A DNA stretch of 64,000 nucleotides from Paulinella micropora (GCA_019918135.1 WBZZ01006779.1:42501-106500); one strand, 5' to 3'. Numbered from the stretch's first letter, positions 28,103-38,589 are shown. Numbers and translations are program-made. The notes: generated by a model from the letters alone, not told the origin.

Positions 28103-30517
28103 ATGTCTAGTTTACTCATTGAATTACAGGAGAGACTGGAACAGGTCTTGCTTGCCAGAGCCCAAAAACACACAGGATTGTGTGACAGAGAATCGGACGA
28201 TTGTCTGTTCGAGAATGCAGCGTCCGAGCCCAACAGCTGGCTCGCCCAGGGCACACGACATATACTCATTTTCCCCAGCGACGACGAAGCTACCTTAGTG
28301 CACCGCTTCGGCTTTTTTATATACGACAGCGAGGATATAGCCAAGGCGCGCGTAAGGTGGGCAAACGCCATGCAGGACAGTGGTATCGGTGCCGGCCAAG
28401 ACAGCGTCTACTGCGAAGTGGAGCAGCGCGAACTACAGGCCTTTGTGAGTTTCCTGCAAATTCGGGCCCTCGGTGGTCGAGGCCAGCTCAAGCTGTCTGC
28501 TGACACTCCCAGCGTGTTGGGTGGTACATGCAAGGCTAGGCTCGAAAATGACAGGGCTTGTCTCCTAGCAAAAGTGGACAAGGCCATTGGGTCGCTTTTG
28601 CAGAGTCCAGGTGGGAAACGGCGCGTGTACTTATTTCGTGACAGGGCGGCGTACGCAGAGAGTAACCTACTCACTTGGTTAGTCCGTAATGAAGGAAAGC
28701 ACGAAATCTTGCTCGGCGCGTGGCGGGCGATTTACGCCACGATCAAGGGCTACGCAAAGCTTTTCCGGGAGCTGCTAATATCTGACCCTAAGGCCGATGC
28801 AGTGGTAATCGATCCCGCGGCGACCGATTTCCTTGTCTACGACAAGAAAAGAGACGTCACCCGGATAGGTGTTTTATTCAGGAGTGCAAGCCTCACAAAG
28901 GAGGAGGCCCGTTCTGACTCGCCAGCCAGCGAGCTAAGCCCGTGGTCTCTAGAGCTGCTGAGCGATCCAAAGGGGCCTTCGCCAGGAGGAACAATCTGGC
29001 TGAGCGTGGGTGTGTTTGTTACCTTGCTAGCGAATTCCAAGGGTGATCTCAGCTCTTCTCCCGGGGCATTCCAAGCGGGGCTGCAGGTATTACAGGAGAT
29101 CTTAAGCCGCGCTAGCACAGACCACGGCATTGCGTTGCCTGAGCTGCTGAAGGACGCGATGGTATTAGTTGCCAGCCTGCGTTTTCAGGCACGTGCATCC
29201 TATTCTTTTTTAGCCATACTTGGTCATCGTCTAAGCCAAGCGCCTTGTTTGCCTGTAGGGCTTGAGGCGTCGTCAACCAGCGCGATCGAGCGGCTAGCAA
29301 GCTTGCTGCCCAGCGTTTTTGCTTGTAGCAAATGTGGCAAACCCGTGGACAATTTTAATAAGCTTATTCAAGGACTACAAACCGAAGCGAAAAGACCTTT
29401 TGCACTAGGTTGGCTCACAACAAGCGATTTCGAAGACGCGCTGTACAACAAGCTCATGCGGGCAAGCTCGGGAGAAGGCAAGGTAGGGGTCCTGGACGGG
29501 AGGCTGTTGCTTTGGCAGCAGGATGGGCACAGGCGCACTGACATTGTTACCTGCTGCCTCATACCTCAGCACGAAATGCAATATTCCGCTGGATATGTAA
29601 GCTGGACCGAGGCCTTGTATGCAAGTCGAATAGGAGCATGCGATTCCGTACGTCTGACGAGTATCGCCGAGAACTCTAAACTCGCAAACAAGATACTGAC
29701 GGCCTTGAAACAAACAAAGGCAAGACGGACAGGGCTCCGGGCAAGCGCCGGCCTGGCATTCAGTCGCCTCCTCGGAGAAAGAAAGCAACGGGTCTATCTG
29801 GCCTGCTACAGCCAGGCCAACGACAATGGCAGCCTGGCCGATTACTTGACGGACCACGAGGTAGCCAGGGAAGCATGGCCGAAACTGTTCGAGCTCATGC
29901 AGAGATATGCACGTTTGCTCTGCCAACGGGCCCGTAGCTCAGAGCCCTTGCTTCTGTTCGGGCGCTGGGACACGTCGCATGTTGCAGTGTACCGCTATAG
30001 GGTGCGGGGCCGGGAACTAGTCGAGGTCAGGCTCTTGGACCCCTTTCTGCCTGCAGAACAGCCCCTGTCTTTTCCAGAACCAACAACCTTGGACGAGGCC
30101 GCGCGCGTAGGCCTCTCTGCCGCAGACGGAGAGGCTGCCCGTGACAGTTTGGCAGTTCTGTTCTACCTGACGTTGTTGGCCAACGGGACTCAATACTTCC
30201 CCTCCGAGGTCATTGGCAATAAGAATAGCCGCGATTGCGCGCTGGCGCCGCTGATCAGGGCGCTCCGCGACAGCGTTGTTGCAGAGTTCTGGCAAGCCTT
30301 GCTGCGCCAAGCCAGTGACCTAGCAGCAATGCTAGGTATAGCAAGCGAGCACGGGCTTAAGCAACTGACACTTATTGGAGCCTTGGCCGACCAGCCGGGG
30401 CGGGCGCGATCTACCCCGGGGGCTGTCTTGAAAGTCTTTTGGAAAAACCAAAAACTTGAAAAACCCCCCCCTCCCTCCGCCCAAGCGCCTCTCCCGCTTT
30501 CTCGTTTAAGGCATTGA
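28103..30517 (+). CDS. Large protein with two kinase-like halves (804 aa)
   Basis: The first ATG in frame is at 28103. Two segments look like diverged copies of one fold. At residues about 172-262, RVYLFRD leads to a helix, then VVIDPAATDFLVYDKK and IGVLFRS. At about 560-652, RVYLACYSQ leads to a helix with YARLLCQ, then LLLFGRWDTSHVAVY and VRLLDPFLPAE. The second resembles a kinase alphaE, catalytic loop (Asp kept, His and Asn positions changed) and DFG-like strand, so a pseudokinase or phosphotransferase relative is possible, but this is weak. A CSKCGKP knuckle lies near 408. No membrane segment. It is the only plus-strand gene amid the secreted family, and its first codons resemble DNA at 26618-26640 at the end of family copy 2. 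Confidence 0.6.
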   Translation: MSSLLIELQERLEQVLLARAQKHTGLCDRESDDCLFENAASEPNSWLAQGTRHILIFPSDDEATLVHRFGFFIYDSEDIAKARVRWANAMQDSGIGAGQDSVYCEVEQRELQAFVSFLQIRALGGRGQLKLSADTPSVLGGTCKARLENDRACLLAKVDKAIGSLLQSPGGKRRVYLFRDRAAYAESNLLTWLVRNEGKHEILLGAWRAIYATIKGYAKLFRELLISDPKADAVVIDPAATDFLVYDKKRDVTRIGVLFRSASLTKEEARSDSPASELSPWSLELLSDPKGPSPGGTIWLSVGVFVTLLANSKGDLSSSPGAFQAGLQVLQEILSRASTDHGIALPELLKDAMVLVASLRFQARASYSFLAILGHRLSQAPCLPVGLEASSTSAIERLASLLPSVFACSKCGKPVDNFNKLIQGLQTEAKRPFALGWLTTSDFEDALYNKLMRASSGEGKVGVLDGRLLLWQQDGHRRTDIVTCCLIPQHEMQYSAGYVSWTEALYASRIGACDSVRLTSIAENSKLANKILTALKQTKARRTGLRASAGLAFSRLLGERKQRVYLACYSQANDNGSLADYLTDHEVAREAWPKLFELMQRYARLLCQRARSSEPLLLFGRWDTSHVAVYRYRVRGRELVEVRLLDPFLPAEQPLSFPEPTTLDEAARVGLSAADGEAARDSLAVLFYLTLLANGTQYFPSEVIGNKNSRDCALAPLIRALRDSVVAEFWQALLRQASDLAAMLGIASEHGLKQLTLIGALADQPGRARSTPGAVLKVFWKNQKLEKPPPPSAQAPLPLSRLRH

Positions 30518-30593
30518 TAGAGCTTTTATTTACTTTTTTTGTAAAAGAACTTATATCTTAAAGATTTCCCCACCCCCCTTTGTGGCTGCCTAC
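30518..30593 (-). terminator. AATAAA region between convergent genes
   Basis: The minus strand reads GTAAATAAAAGC (plus 30524-30535), a poly(A) signal suited to the minus-strand gene ending near 30594. Confidence 0.45.
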
Positions 30594-32481
30594 CTACTGC
30601 ATGTACCACGCGTACACCTCGGAAGCCAGAACATAGAAAGCAGAGGTGTTCTCATACACGCCGTCAGTGCTGTTGTAATTGGTATTGCATTTGCTGCGGT
30701 CACGTCACGTCTCTGCGCGCCCCTGCCACCAAACCCACGTGCCCCCCGGTCTCGGCTAATAGACGCATGGCCTGTACTTCGGTGTTCGTCTCCGAAACAG
30801 GGTGCGGGGCGCTATGAACCAAATAGCGGTGAATGTCTTGGCGCCGGTTGGCTACTGCTACAAACCCAAAGCTCGAGTCGAACTTGCCGTCCCCGTTGGT
30901 ATCTCTGGTATCCATCAACAAACAGTACTGAGCCCCGTACGTACTGTCGGTAAACAAGAACACCGACATGTTGGCACTGATAGCACTGCCGAGAGTCACT
31001 CCCCTGCAATTCCCATCATTGTCAAGCAAGGCACGCACGGCTTGCCTCAGGTCGCTGGCCTCGTTGTTGTTCGGATTTATTGGCGCTGACGTCGAACTCC
31101 TGGGCAAAATGCGCTTACTGTAACAATCGGCCACGTTGCTCAGATTGGTCGCATTTATTACGCAATTAATAATACCGTTACCAGCCGTCGTTGGTGATAA
31201 GCTTGGCACGGGCTGGGGGGATGAGCTGGGTGAGGAATTTGATGCTAGACTGCACATGCGACTGACGGCATTCTCAACCCAACCGGCGGCACACTGAGTA
31301 GGATATACAAGCTTGAGAGACTGGATCCACGCGACTCCTAGGTTCGATCGTAGACTCAGCTCCTGCTCGATGGTCAGAAACCTTCCTGTCGGGAGCACGT
31401 TATCAGCGAGCGCCACACTGCATACCTGGTCGTTTCGGATGCCGTTGAGTAGCCGGCCCAGAATGTTGTCTTGCGCCCTCAGGCTAGTGCACGTATTCCC
31501 AGGTATAAAAGTACTAAAGTTCATGTTGGGGTTGCTATTGTTCATGGCGACTGCCAGCGAGGTTGCGTGCGCGCAGGGGGCGCCGGCCCCTACGTAAGAT
31601 GCAGCGTCTGTTGGCTGTGCATTTCCACACGCCAGGAACGCAGCCAACGTACTACAGCTCGTGGATTTCCCGTGCCATTGCAGCCAGTATAGCGACGGTT
31701 TGGGGGTAGCGCTAGGGCTGGCACTAGGGCTGGCACTGGGCGTGGCGCTAGGGCTGACACTGGGCGTGGCACTAGGGCTTGTACTGCTAGTGCGGCTCGG
31801 GCTACCGCTGCCGGAAAGGCTAGAGCTGTAACTAGTCGTAGCGCTAAGGCTAACACTGCTAGTAGTGCTGGGACTGGCGGCGCTGGGCGTAGCGCTGGGC
31901 GTAGCACTAATGCTGACGACGCTGGGGCTAACGCTAGGGGTAATAGCGCTGGGCGTAGCGCTCGGGGTGACTGTGCTGGTACTACTCAGGCTGGCTGTAT
32001 CGCTCGCACTGGCTGTATCGCTCGCACTGGCAGTAGGCGTACTGGGTGTGTTGCTTTTGCTGGCGCTGGCAGTGAGCGTACTGCTCTTGCTGGCACTGGG
32101 TGTGCTGCTCTTGCTGGTACTGGGTGTGCTACTCTTGCTGACACTGGGCGTGCTGCTCCTGCTGGCACTGGGCGTGCTGCTCCTGCTGGCACTGGGCGTG
32201 CTACTCCTGCTGGCACTGAGCGTGCTGCTCCTGCTGGCACTGGGCGTGCTGCTCCTGCTGGCACTGGGCGTGCTGCTCTTGCTGGCACTGGGCGTGCTGC
32301 TCTCACTGGCACTGGGTGTGCTGCTCTTGCTGGTGCTGGCGCTGGCGCTGCGTGTGTTGCTCTTGCTGGCGGTGCTGCTAGTCGAAGCGATTGTTGTAGA
32401 GATCACCCCTTTAGCTGCAGGCTCGCACCAGAAAGCGCACCCCAGTGCTAACAGCCAAAACCATGCTAATAGCTTTTTCAT
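30594..32481 (-). CDS. Secreted EF-hand-loop family, copy 3, frameshifted C-terminus
   Basis: ATG 32481 gives a signal peptide (MKKLLAWFWLLALGCAFWC). About 230 residues of Ser/Thr/Pro/Ala repeats (SASKSSTPSAS type, many O-glycosylation sites) precede domain 1 (YWLQWHGKS...NGIRNDQVC, PTQCAAGWV) and domain 2 (DTNGDGKFD loop, HRYLVH). Relative to copy 4, two bases (TC) are missing near 30705, so the frame stops at 30700 right after GARRDVT. The lost 37-residue C-terminus is still readable in another frame down to a stop at 30594. The core domains remain whole, so a slightly shortened product could still be made. Confidence 0.7.
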
Positions 32482-32519
32482 TTGAAAAGATTATGCCACG
32501 GGGAGTCGCTCTTTTACTT

Positions 32520-32534
32520 TAGGTATATATATCA
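32520..32534 (-). promoter_or_regulatory. TATA box, family copy 3
   Basis: Minus-strand GATATATATACCTAAAG about 45 bp before ATG 32481, followed by a leader with AAAGAGCGACTCC that copy 4 shares. Confidence 0.6.
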
Positions 32535-32714
32535 AGGCCTTTGTCCTTAAATACCGCGCCGCTAATTTGCCAGTTCTGACTGTTTTTAATGTACTCCTCT
32601 CCCTCCCCTCCCCCCTCCCTTCCCTCTCCCTTGCATTTGTTCTTCCCCTTCCCCCCCCCCCCCCTCTCTTCCCCTCACCCGTTGTTTGCGCGCCTGCCTT
32701 GCTGCTTGCATAAC
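32535..32714. other. Pyrimidine-rich spacer between copies 3 and 4
   Basis: A C/T tract with a run of about 14 C near 32650; no further signal seen. Confidence 0.6.
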
Positions 32715-35216
32715 CTACTGCATGTACCACGCGTACACCTCGGAAGCCAGAACATAGAAAGCAGAGGTGTTGTCATACACGCCGTCAGTGCTGTTGTAAG
32801 CGTTATTGCATTTGCTGCGGTCACTCGTCACGTCTCTGCGCGCCCCTGCCACCAGACCCACGTGCCCCCCGGTCTCGGCCAACAGACGCATGGTCTGTAC
32901 TTCGGTGTTAGTCTCCGAGACAGGGTGCGGAGCGCTATGAACCAGGTATCGATGAATGTCTTGGCGCGGGTTCGCTACTGCCACAAACCCAAAGCCCGAG
33001 TCAAACTTGCCGTCCCCGTTGGCATCTCCGGTATCCATCAACAAGCAGTACTGAGCACCGTACGTATTGTCAATAAACAGGAAAACCGACATGTTGGCAC
33101 TGATAGAACTGCCGAGCGTCACTCCCCTGCAATCCCCATCGTTGTTAAGCAAGGCACGCACGGCTTGCCTCAGGTCGCTTGCCTCGTTGTTGCTCGGATT
33201 TATCGGTGCTGCCGTCGAACCCCTGGGCAAATAGCGCGTACTGTAGCAAGCAGCCACTGCGCTCAGATTGGTTGCTCCGCTCACGCAATTAATACTATTG
33301 CTACCAGCCGTTGTTGGTGAGGAACTCGGCAAAGGTTGAGGGGATGGACTAGGGGAGGAACTCGATGCTAGACTGCACATGCGACTGACGGCATTCTCGA
33401 CCCAGCCGGCGGCACACTGGGTAGGGTATACATCCTTGAGAGACTGGATCCACGCGACCCCAACCCCTAGGGCAGTTCGTAGATTCGACGCCTGCTCTAT
33501 GGTTAGGAACTGCCCTGTCGGGAGCACGTTATCAGCGAGCGCCTGGCTGCATACCTGGTCGTTTCGGATGCCGTTGAGTAGCCGGCCCAGAATGTTGTCT
33601 TGCCCCCTCAGGCTAGTGCACGTATTCCCAGGTGTAAAAGTACCAAATTTCATGGATGGGTTGCTGTTGTTCATGGCGACTGCTAGCGAGGTCGCGCGCG
33701 CGCAGGGGGCGCCGGCCCCTACGTAAGATGCATCGTCTGTTGGCTGTGCATTCCCACACGACATGAACGCATCCAACGCACTGCAGGTGGTGGATTTCCC
33801 GTGCCATTGCAACCAGTATGCCGACGGTTTGGGGACAGCGCTAGAGCTGGCGCTAGGGCTCGCGCTGCTAGTACTGCTCGAACTGACGCTCGGCGTGACG
33901 CTGAGGCTCGCGCTGCTAGTACTGCTCTGGCTCGCGCTGGGCGTGATGCTGAGGCTGGCACTGGGCGTGACGCTGAGGCTGGCGCTGGGCGTGACGCTGA
34001 GGCTGGCACTGGGCGTGACGCTGGGGCTGGCACTGGGCGTGACGCTAAGGCTGGCACTGGGTGTGACGCTAAGGCTGGCACTGGGCGTGACGCTGAGGCT
34101 GGAACTGGGCGTGACGCTAAGGCTGGCGCTGGGCGCGACGCTAAGGCTGACGCTGCGCGTGACGCTGAGGCTGGCGCTGGGCGTGACGCTGAGGCTGCCA
34201 CTGGGCGTGACGCTAAGGCTGGCACTGGGCGTGACGCTGGGGCTGGCACTGGGCGTGACGCTAGTGCTGGCACTGCTAGTAATGCTCTGGCTCGCGCTGG
34301 GCGTGACGCTGAGGCTGGCGCTGGGCGTGACGCTAAGGCTGGCGCTGGGCGTGACGCTGAGGCTGGCGCTGGGCGTGACGCTGAGGCTGGCGCTGGGCGT
34401 GACGCTGAGGCTGGAACTGGGCGTGACGCTAAGGCTGGCGCTGGGCGCGACGCTAAGGCTGACGCTGCGCGTGACGCTGAGGCTGGCGCTGGGCGTGACG
34501 CTGAGGCTGCCACTGGGCGTGACGCTAAGGCTGGCACTGGGTGTGACGCTAAGGCTGGCACTGGGCGTGACGCTAGTGCTGGCGCTGGGCGTGACGCTAG
34601 TGCTGGCACTGCTAGTACTGCTCAGGCTGTCACTGGGCGTAGCGCTAGAAGTGCCGCTGGGCGTGACGTTAAGGCTGGCACTACTAGTACTGCTCGGGTC
34701 GACACTGGAAGCGTTGCTCTGGCTGCCGTCGGGCGTAGCGCTAGGGCTGACACTGCTAATGCTGCTCGGACTTCCGCTGGGCGTAGGGCTAAAGCTGGCA
34801 CTGCTAGTAATGCTCGGGCTTGCGCTTGGCGTAGCGCTAGGAGTGCTGCTGGGCGTGACGTTAAGGCTGGTACTGCTAGTAATGCTCGGCCCGACACTGG
34901 GGGTGTTGCTCTGGCTGCTGTCGGGCTTAGCACTAGAGCTGACACTGCTAGTACTGCTGAGGCTGGCACTGGGCGTGACGCTAAGGCTGGCGCTGGGCGT
35001 ACTGCTCAGGCTGCCACTGGGGGTACTGCTCTGGCTGGCGCTGGTACTGCTGGTAGTTAGACTAGTCAAGGCGCTTTGACTAGCATTAGGGAGAGTCGCG
35101 GTGTCGGCGGGGCTGGCAGTGCTGCTAGCAAAAGGGGTCGCCCAATCAACTGCAGGCTCGCACCAAAAAGCACACCCTACCGCCAAAAGCCAAGACCATG
35201 CTAATAGCTTTCTCAT
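32715..35216 (-). CDS. Secreted EF-hand-loop family, copy 4, long mucin-like stalk
   Basis: ATG 35216 starts a signal peptide (MRKLLAWSWLLAVGCAFWC). Residues about 30-460 are a Ser/Thr/Pro stalk made of 8-residue units of TPSASLSV type (24-bp DNA repeat) plus looser SSTPS units; a block of about a dozen units is itself duplicated inside it. Domain 1 (YWLQWHGKSTTC) and domain 2 (DANGDGKFD loop, HRYLVH) follow, ending NTSAFYVLASEVYAWYMQ. This is the fullest member of the family. The stalk should be heavily O-glycosylated and extended. The near-perfect 24-bp repeats make the length prone to change and to misassembly. Confidence 0.78.
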   Translation of the reverse strand: MRKLLAWSWLLAVGCAFWCEPAVDWATPFASSTASPADTATLPNASQSALTSLTTSSTSASQSSTPSGSLSSTPSASLSVTPSASLSSTSSVSSSAKPDSSQSNTPSVGPSITSSTSLNVTPSSTPSATPSASPSITSSASFSPTPSGSPSSISSVSPSATPDGSQSNASSVDPSSTSSASLNVTPSGTSSATPSDSLSSTSSASTSVTPSASTSVTPSASLSVTPSASLSVTPSGSLSVTPSASLSVTRSVSLSVAPSASLSVTPSSSLSVTPSASLSVTPSASLSVTPSASLSVTPSASLSVTPSASQSITSSASTSVTPSASPSVTPSASLSVTPSGSLSVTPSASLSVTRSVSLSVAPSASLSVTPSSSLSVTPSASLSVTPSASLSVTPSASPSVTPSASLSVTPSASLSVTPSASLSITPSASQSSTSSASLSVTPSVSSSSTSSASPSASSSAVPKPSAYWLQWHGKSTTCSALDAFMSCGNAQPTDDASYVGAGAPCARATSLAVAMNNSNPSMKFGTFTPGNTCTSLRGQDNILGRLLNGIRNDQVCSQALADNVLPTGQFLTIEQASNLRTALGVGVAWIQSLKDVYPTQCAAGWVENAVSRMCSLASSSSPSPSPQPLPSSSPTTAGSNSINCVSGATNLSAVAACYSTRYLPRGSTAAPINPSNNEASDLRQAVRALLNNDGDCRGVTLGSSISANMSVFLFIDNTYGAQYCLLMDTGDANGDGKFDSGFGFVAVANPRQDIHRYLVHSAPHPVSETNTEVQTMRLLAETGGHVGLVAGARRDVTSDRSKCNNAYNSTDGVYDNTSAFYVLASEVYAWYMQ
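33880..34620. repeat. 24-bp coding minisatellite in copy 4
   Basis: Tandem units of CTGGCACTGGGCGTGACGCT type with a variable triplet pattern; two long stretches (about 34030-34210 and 34390-34560) are nearly identical in order of variants, which marks a secondary duplication. Confidence 0.85.
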
Positions 35217-35254
35217 TACAAAAAGCACGCCGGGAGGAGTGTCGCTCCTTTATT

Positions 35255-35268
35255 CTGTATATTAAAGG
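35255..35268 (-). promoter_or_regulatory. TATA-like box, family copy 4
   Basis: Minus-strand CCTTTAATATACAG about 45 bp before ATG 35216, then AAAGGAGCGACACTCC, matching the leader of copy 3. Confidence 0.45.
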
Positions 35269-35279
35269 TTTTGTTTAGG

Positions 35280-37239
35280 GGCATCTCGCCGCAGACCCCC
35301 CGACCCTGGCTTTATCCCCTTTCCCCTCCTTTCGCCTCCTTCCCCCCCCCCCCCCCGCCCCTTTCTCTTTCCGTCCCCCACTCTTTGTGTGCAAACTTTT
35401 GAATAAAAAGTTTTATTGAACTATGAACAGGTCAAACTGGAGAGAGGCTCCTGCCCCCCCCCCCCCCCTCGCCCCCTTTCGCACCAGAGCCCAGTGTCGC
35501 CAAAATACACAACTACTTTTGCACCAGAGCTCGCGAAAAAGGCAATGTTACCGGAAACCCTGGATTGTCAAGTGTAAGACTTTGTCGAGTTTTAATTCAG
35601 CGTATTTTACACTTTTTTGGCGCCCCCCCCTCTCTCCTTTAAATTTGTCTTCTACCTCCCCTCCCCTCTACCCTTTCCCCTCCCTGAGCCCGGGGGCTCA
35701 AAGAGCAGGGGGCAGAACTAAAAAAGAAAAACTAAGAGGATGCCACTGAGCCCATGCCGGGGCGTCCCCCCCTCTCTTCCCTTCTCCATTGTCGAGACTT
35801 TTTTCATTACATTTTTTTTGTACATTCTTAGCGCGCCCCTGCCCTCCCGTCCCTCTCCCGCTCCCCGTTCTCAGATACGGGGCAAAGACGGATCGTGCTT
35901 CCCCCTCCCCTGCCCCAGTGCCAATTAAAAGTTTGTCAAGGATTTTTTTATTAAATTTTTTTGTACATTCTTAGCGCCCCCCCCCCCCCCCCCGCCCCTC
36001 ACCCTTCCCACTCCCGCTCCCGATTCTCAGACGGGGGACTAAGATAATTCGTACTTCCTCCTCCCCTACCTCTTCCCTCTCACGCTCCTAATTTTCAGTG
36101 CCAAGTGTAAGACCGTTGAGCTTTAATAAAAAAATTTTGCACTTTCTTGGCGCCCCCCTCCCTGCCCCTTCCCTCTCTCTCTTAGTTCTCAGTGCCAAGT
36201 GTAAGATCGTCAAGCTTTAATAAAAAAAATTCGCACATTCTTGGCGCGCCCTCCCTATCCCCTCCCCCTTTCTTCTCCTGCTCCCTGTTCTTAAACGGAG
36301 GAGGGCAGCGCCCCCCTCTCTTTTTTAAATTTGTCTTGTGCCTCCCCTCCCCTGAGCCCGGGGGGCTCAAAGAGCAGGGGGCAGAACTGGGAAAAAAAAA
36401 GATGCCACTGAACTTGCAGGGGGGGGGGCGCCCCCCTCCCGGCGCCCCTTTGGCGCCCCCCCCCCCCCATATCTAAAATCCTTTCTGCCACCTCTTCTCC
36501 CTTGAGCACAAGGAGCTCAAGGAGCAGGGAAGGGTGGGGGAGGGCGCAGAAGCTACAAAAAACAAATAAATACATGAAACGCCTCCACTAAGCCCCACCC
36601 CCCTCTCTTCCCTTTTCCCTTGTCGAGACTTTTTTTATTACATTTTTTGTGTACTTTCTTGGCTTCTCCCTGCCCTTCCCTCTCCCGCTCCTAGTTTTCG
36701 GTACCAAGTGTAAGACCGTCGAGCTTTAATAAAAAGAAGATTTTGCACTTTCTTGGCGCCCCCCCCCACTCTAGCTGTCCCTTCCCTCTCCCACTCTTAG
36801 TTCTCAGTGCCAAGGATTAAAGTTTGTCATTGTTTTTTTTACATTCTTAGCGCGCCCCTCCCCCTTCCCTCTCGCGCTCTCCGTTCTCAGATGGGGGGGG
36901 GGCAGTGACAGATCGTACTCCCCCTCCCCTGCTCCTCCCCCTTCCCCTCCTAGTTCTCAATGCCAAGTGTAAGACCTCTCCTAGTCCTCAGTGCCAAAGA
37001 TTAAAGTTTGTCAGGGATTTTTTTATATTCATCGCGCGCCCCTGCCCTCCCCTATCCCTCTCCCGCTCCCTGTTCTCAGACGGGGAGGACTAAGACAGAT
37101 CGTGCTTACCCCTCCCCTCTCCTAGCTTCTGAGCGCCAAGTGTAAGACTTTGTCGAGTTTTATTTAAAAAAAAAACCTTTTTTGCACTTTCTTGGCGCCC
37201 ACTCCCATGCTTCGTCCCTCTCCCTCTCCTAGTTTTCAG
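35280..37239. repeat. Gene-free mosaic of families A, B, G and H
   Basis: No gene. Family A copies (GCCAAGTGTAAGAC, TCGAGCTTTAAT, then CACTTTCTTGGCGC; 55-65 bp) lie near 35567, 36104, 36196, 36702 and 37136. Family B copies (GCCAAGATTAAAA, TTTGTCAGGGATT, then ACATTCTTAGCGCG) lie near 35916, 36812 and 36992. Family G (TGAGCCC...GGGCTCA followed by AGAGCAGGGGGCAGAA) lies at 35687, 36352 and 36508, and family H (GCGCAGAAGCTACAAAAAA) at 36542-36597. C/T-rich filler separates them. Confidence 0.75.
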
Positions 37240-37912
37240 TGCCAAGTGTAATACTTTGTCGAGCTTTTAATTAAAGAAATTCTCTTTTTTTGTACTCTCT
37301 CGCGGGGCGTGATATGGTCGAATTTCGGAAGTGATGTGGCTACAAAAAGGCATTTCTGTCGGAAAAACCCGGAAGCACTGCCTTTTCCGGCCTTATCACG
37401 CGCACCCATGCAAAACAGTAAGATTTAGCGCCAAAGGAACGGGCCGCTCCGGCCTCTTTCCGCGGGGTAACATAAATAAAATGTTTTCCCGCGGAAAAAA
37501 CCGCGCGCCAAAATTTTTTTGTTGCGCAAATAACAAATTTTTCATACCCCCCCCCCCTTGGGGGGAAGGGAGGGGAGAGAGAAAGGGGGCGTGCCCCCCC
37601 CCCCCCCCCCCCCTCTTCCCCCCTCTCCTCCCTCTCCCCCTTCTCCCCCCCTTTAAATAAACGAAAGGCGGGGGGGGGAGGGGCGCCCCCCTCCCCCTTC
37701 CCCTTCCCTTTCCCTCCCCCCTCCTACTTTCCCCCCCCCCCCCTTCCTCTCCCTCCCCCCGTCCCTTCCCCCTTCCCTGTCCTTCCCCCCCCCCCCTCCC
37801 CCGCCTTTCTCATACATTCCCTTGCGAACTGGACTTTTTCTCTTTCCCCTTTCTCGAATGAAATTTGTCGCCAAATTGTCTGTGTGTGTTTCCCCGGGAA
37901 AACCGCCGGCCC
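37240..37912. repeat. Composite repeat A-C-K, copy 1
   Basis: Order: a family A start with TTTGTACTCTC, foldback C (37309-37399), block K (TTTAGCGCCAAA, CCGCGGAAAAAACCGCGCG, TTGTTGCGCAAAT), C run and G run, pyrimidine tract, then CATACATTCCCTTGCGAACTGG and TTTGTCGCCAAATTGTC. The same order recurs at 38590, 39245 and 47340. Reading frames here are low complexity. Confidence 0.8.
37309..37399. repeat. Foldback element C1
   Basis: Starts GTGATATGGTC and ends CCGGCCTTATCAC; inner AAAAAGGCA pairs with CTGCCTTTT. MITE-like inverted repeat. Confidence 0.65.
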
Positions 37913-38589
37913 CCCCTTAGAGTTTTATTTAGAAAAAACTTTTTTGGCACTTTCCTAGCGCGCCCCTGTCCTCTCTTTTCCCTCTCCCGCTCCCGGTTCT
38001 CAGATGGGAGACAAAGACAGATCGTGCTTCCCCCCCCCCCCTCCCCATTACCTCCTCTCTCACAGCTGCTCGTTCTAGGAAGGGTGCATGGGGAGGGGGG
38101 TCATGCGTACCCCCCTCCCTCTGCCCCTTCCCTCTCCCGCCCCCTGTTCTCAGACGGGGAGGACTAGGACAATTCGTGATTCCCCCTCCCCTACCCTTTC
38201 CCTCTCCCTCTCCTAGTCCCCAGTGCCAAGTGTAAGACCGTCGAGCTTTAATTCAGCGTACTCTTTTTCGCACTTTCTTGGCCCCCCCCTTGCTCCTTCC
38301 CTCTACCCCCCCCCTGAGCCCGGGGGGCTCAAAGAGCAGGGGGCAGAACTGAAAAAAAACTAAGAATATGCCACTGCGCCGATGCCGGGGCGCCCCCCTC
38401 TCTTCCCTTCTCCCTTGTAGAGACTTTTTTCATTACATTTTTTTTGTACTTTCTTGGCTTCTCCCTGCCCCTTCCCTCTCTCTCTCTCTCCTAGTCCCCA
38501 GCGCCAAGATTAAAACTTTGTCAGGGATTTTTTTATTAATTTTTTTACATTCTTAGCGCGCCCCCGAAAAGAGAAAGGAGAAGATGCAA
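37913..38589. repeat. Gene-free mosaic of families A, B and G
   Basis: A-like ends near 37930 and a full A copy at 38222-38283, G at 38312-38372, B at 38498-38560, and TTCTCAGACGGGGA spacer blocks at 38148 and nearby. No gene. Confidence 0.7.

Noticed and set aside
31865-32485. Plus-strand frame of Leu/Val/Ala repeats that looks like membrane helices
   Set aside because: Antisense of the Ser/Thr/Pro stalk of copy 3, not a transmembrane protein.
33763-35079. Long plus-strand frames (LGVTLRLA and DAEAGTGR repeats) opposite secreted family copy 4
   Set aside because: They are the antisense of the 24-bp coding repeat; a 24-bp unit without stops is open in all frames. The minus strand has signal peptide and conserved domains.
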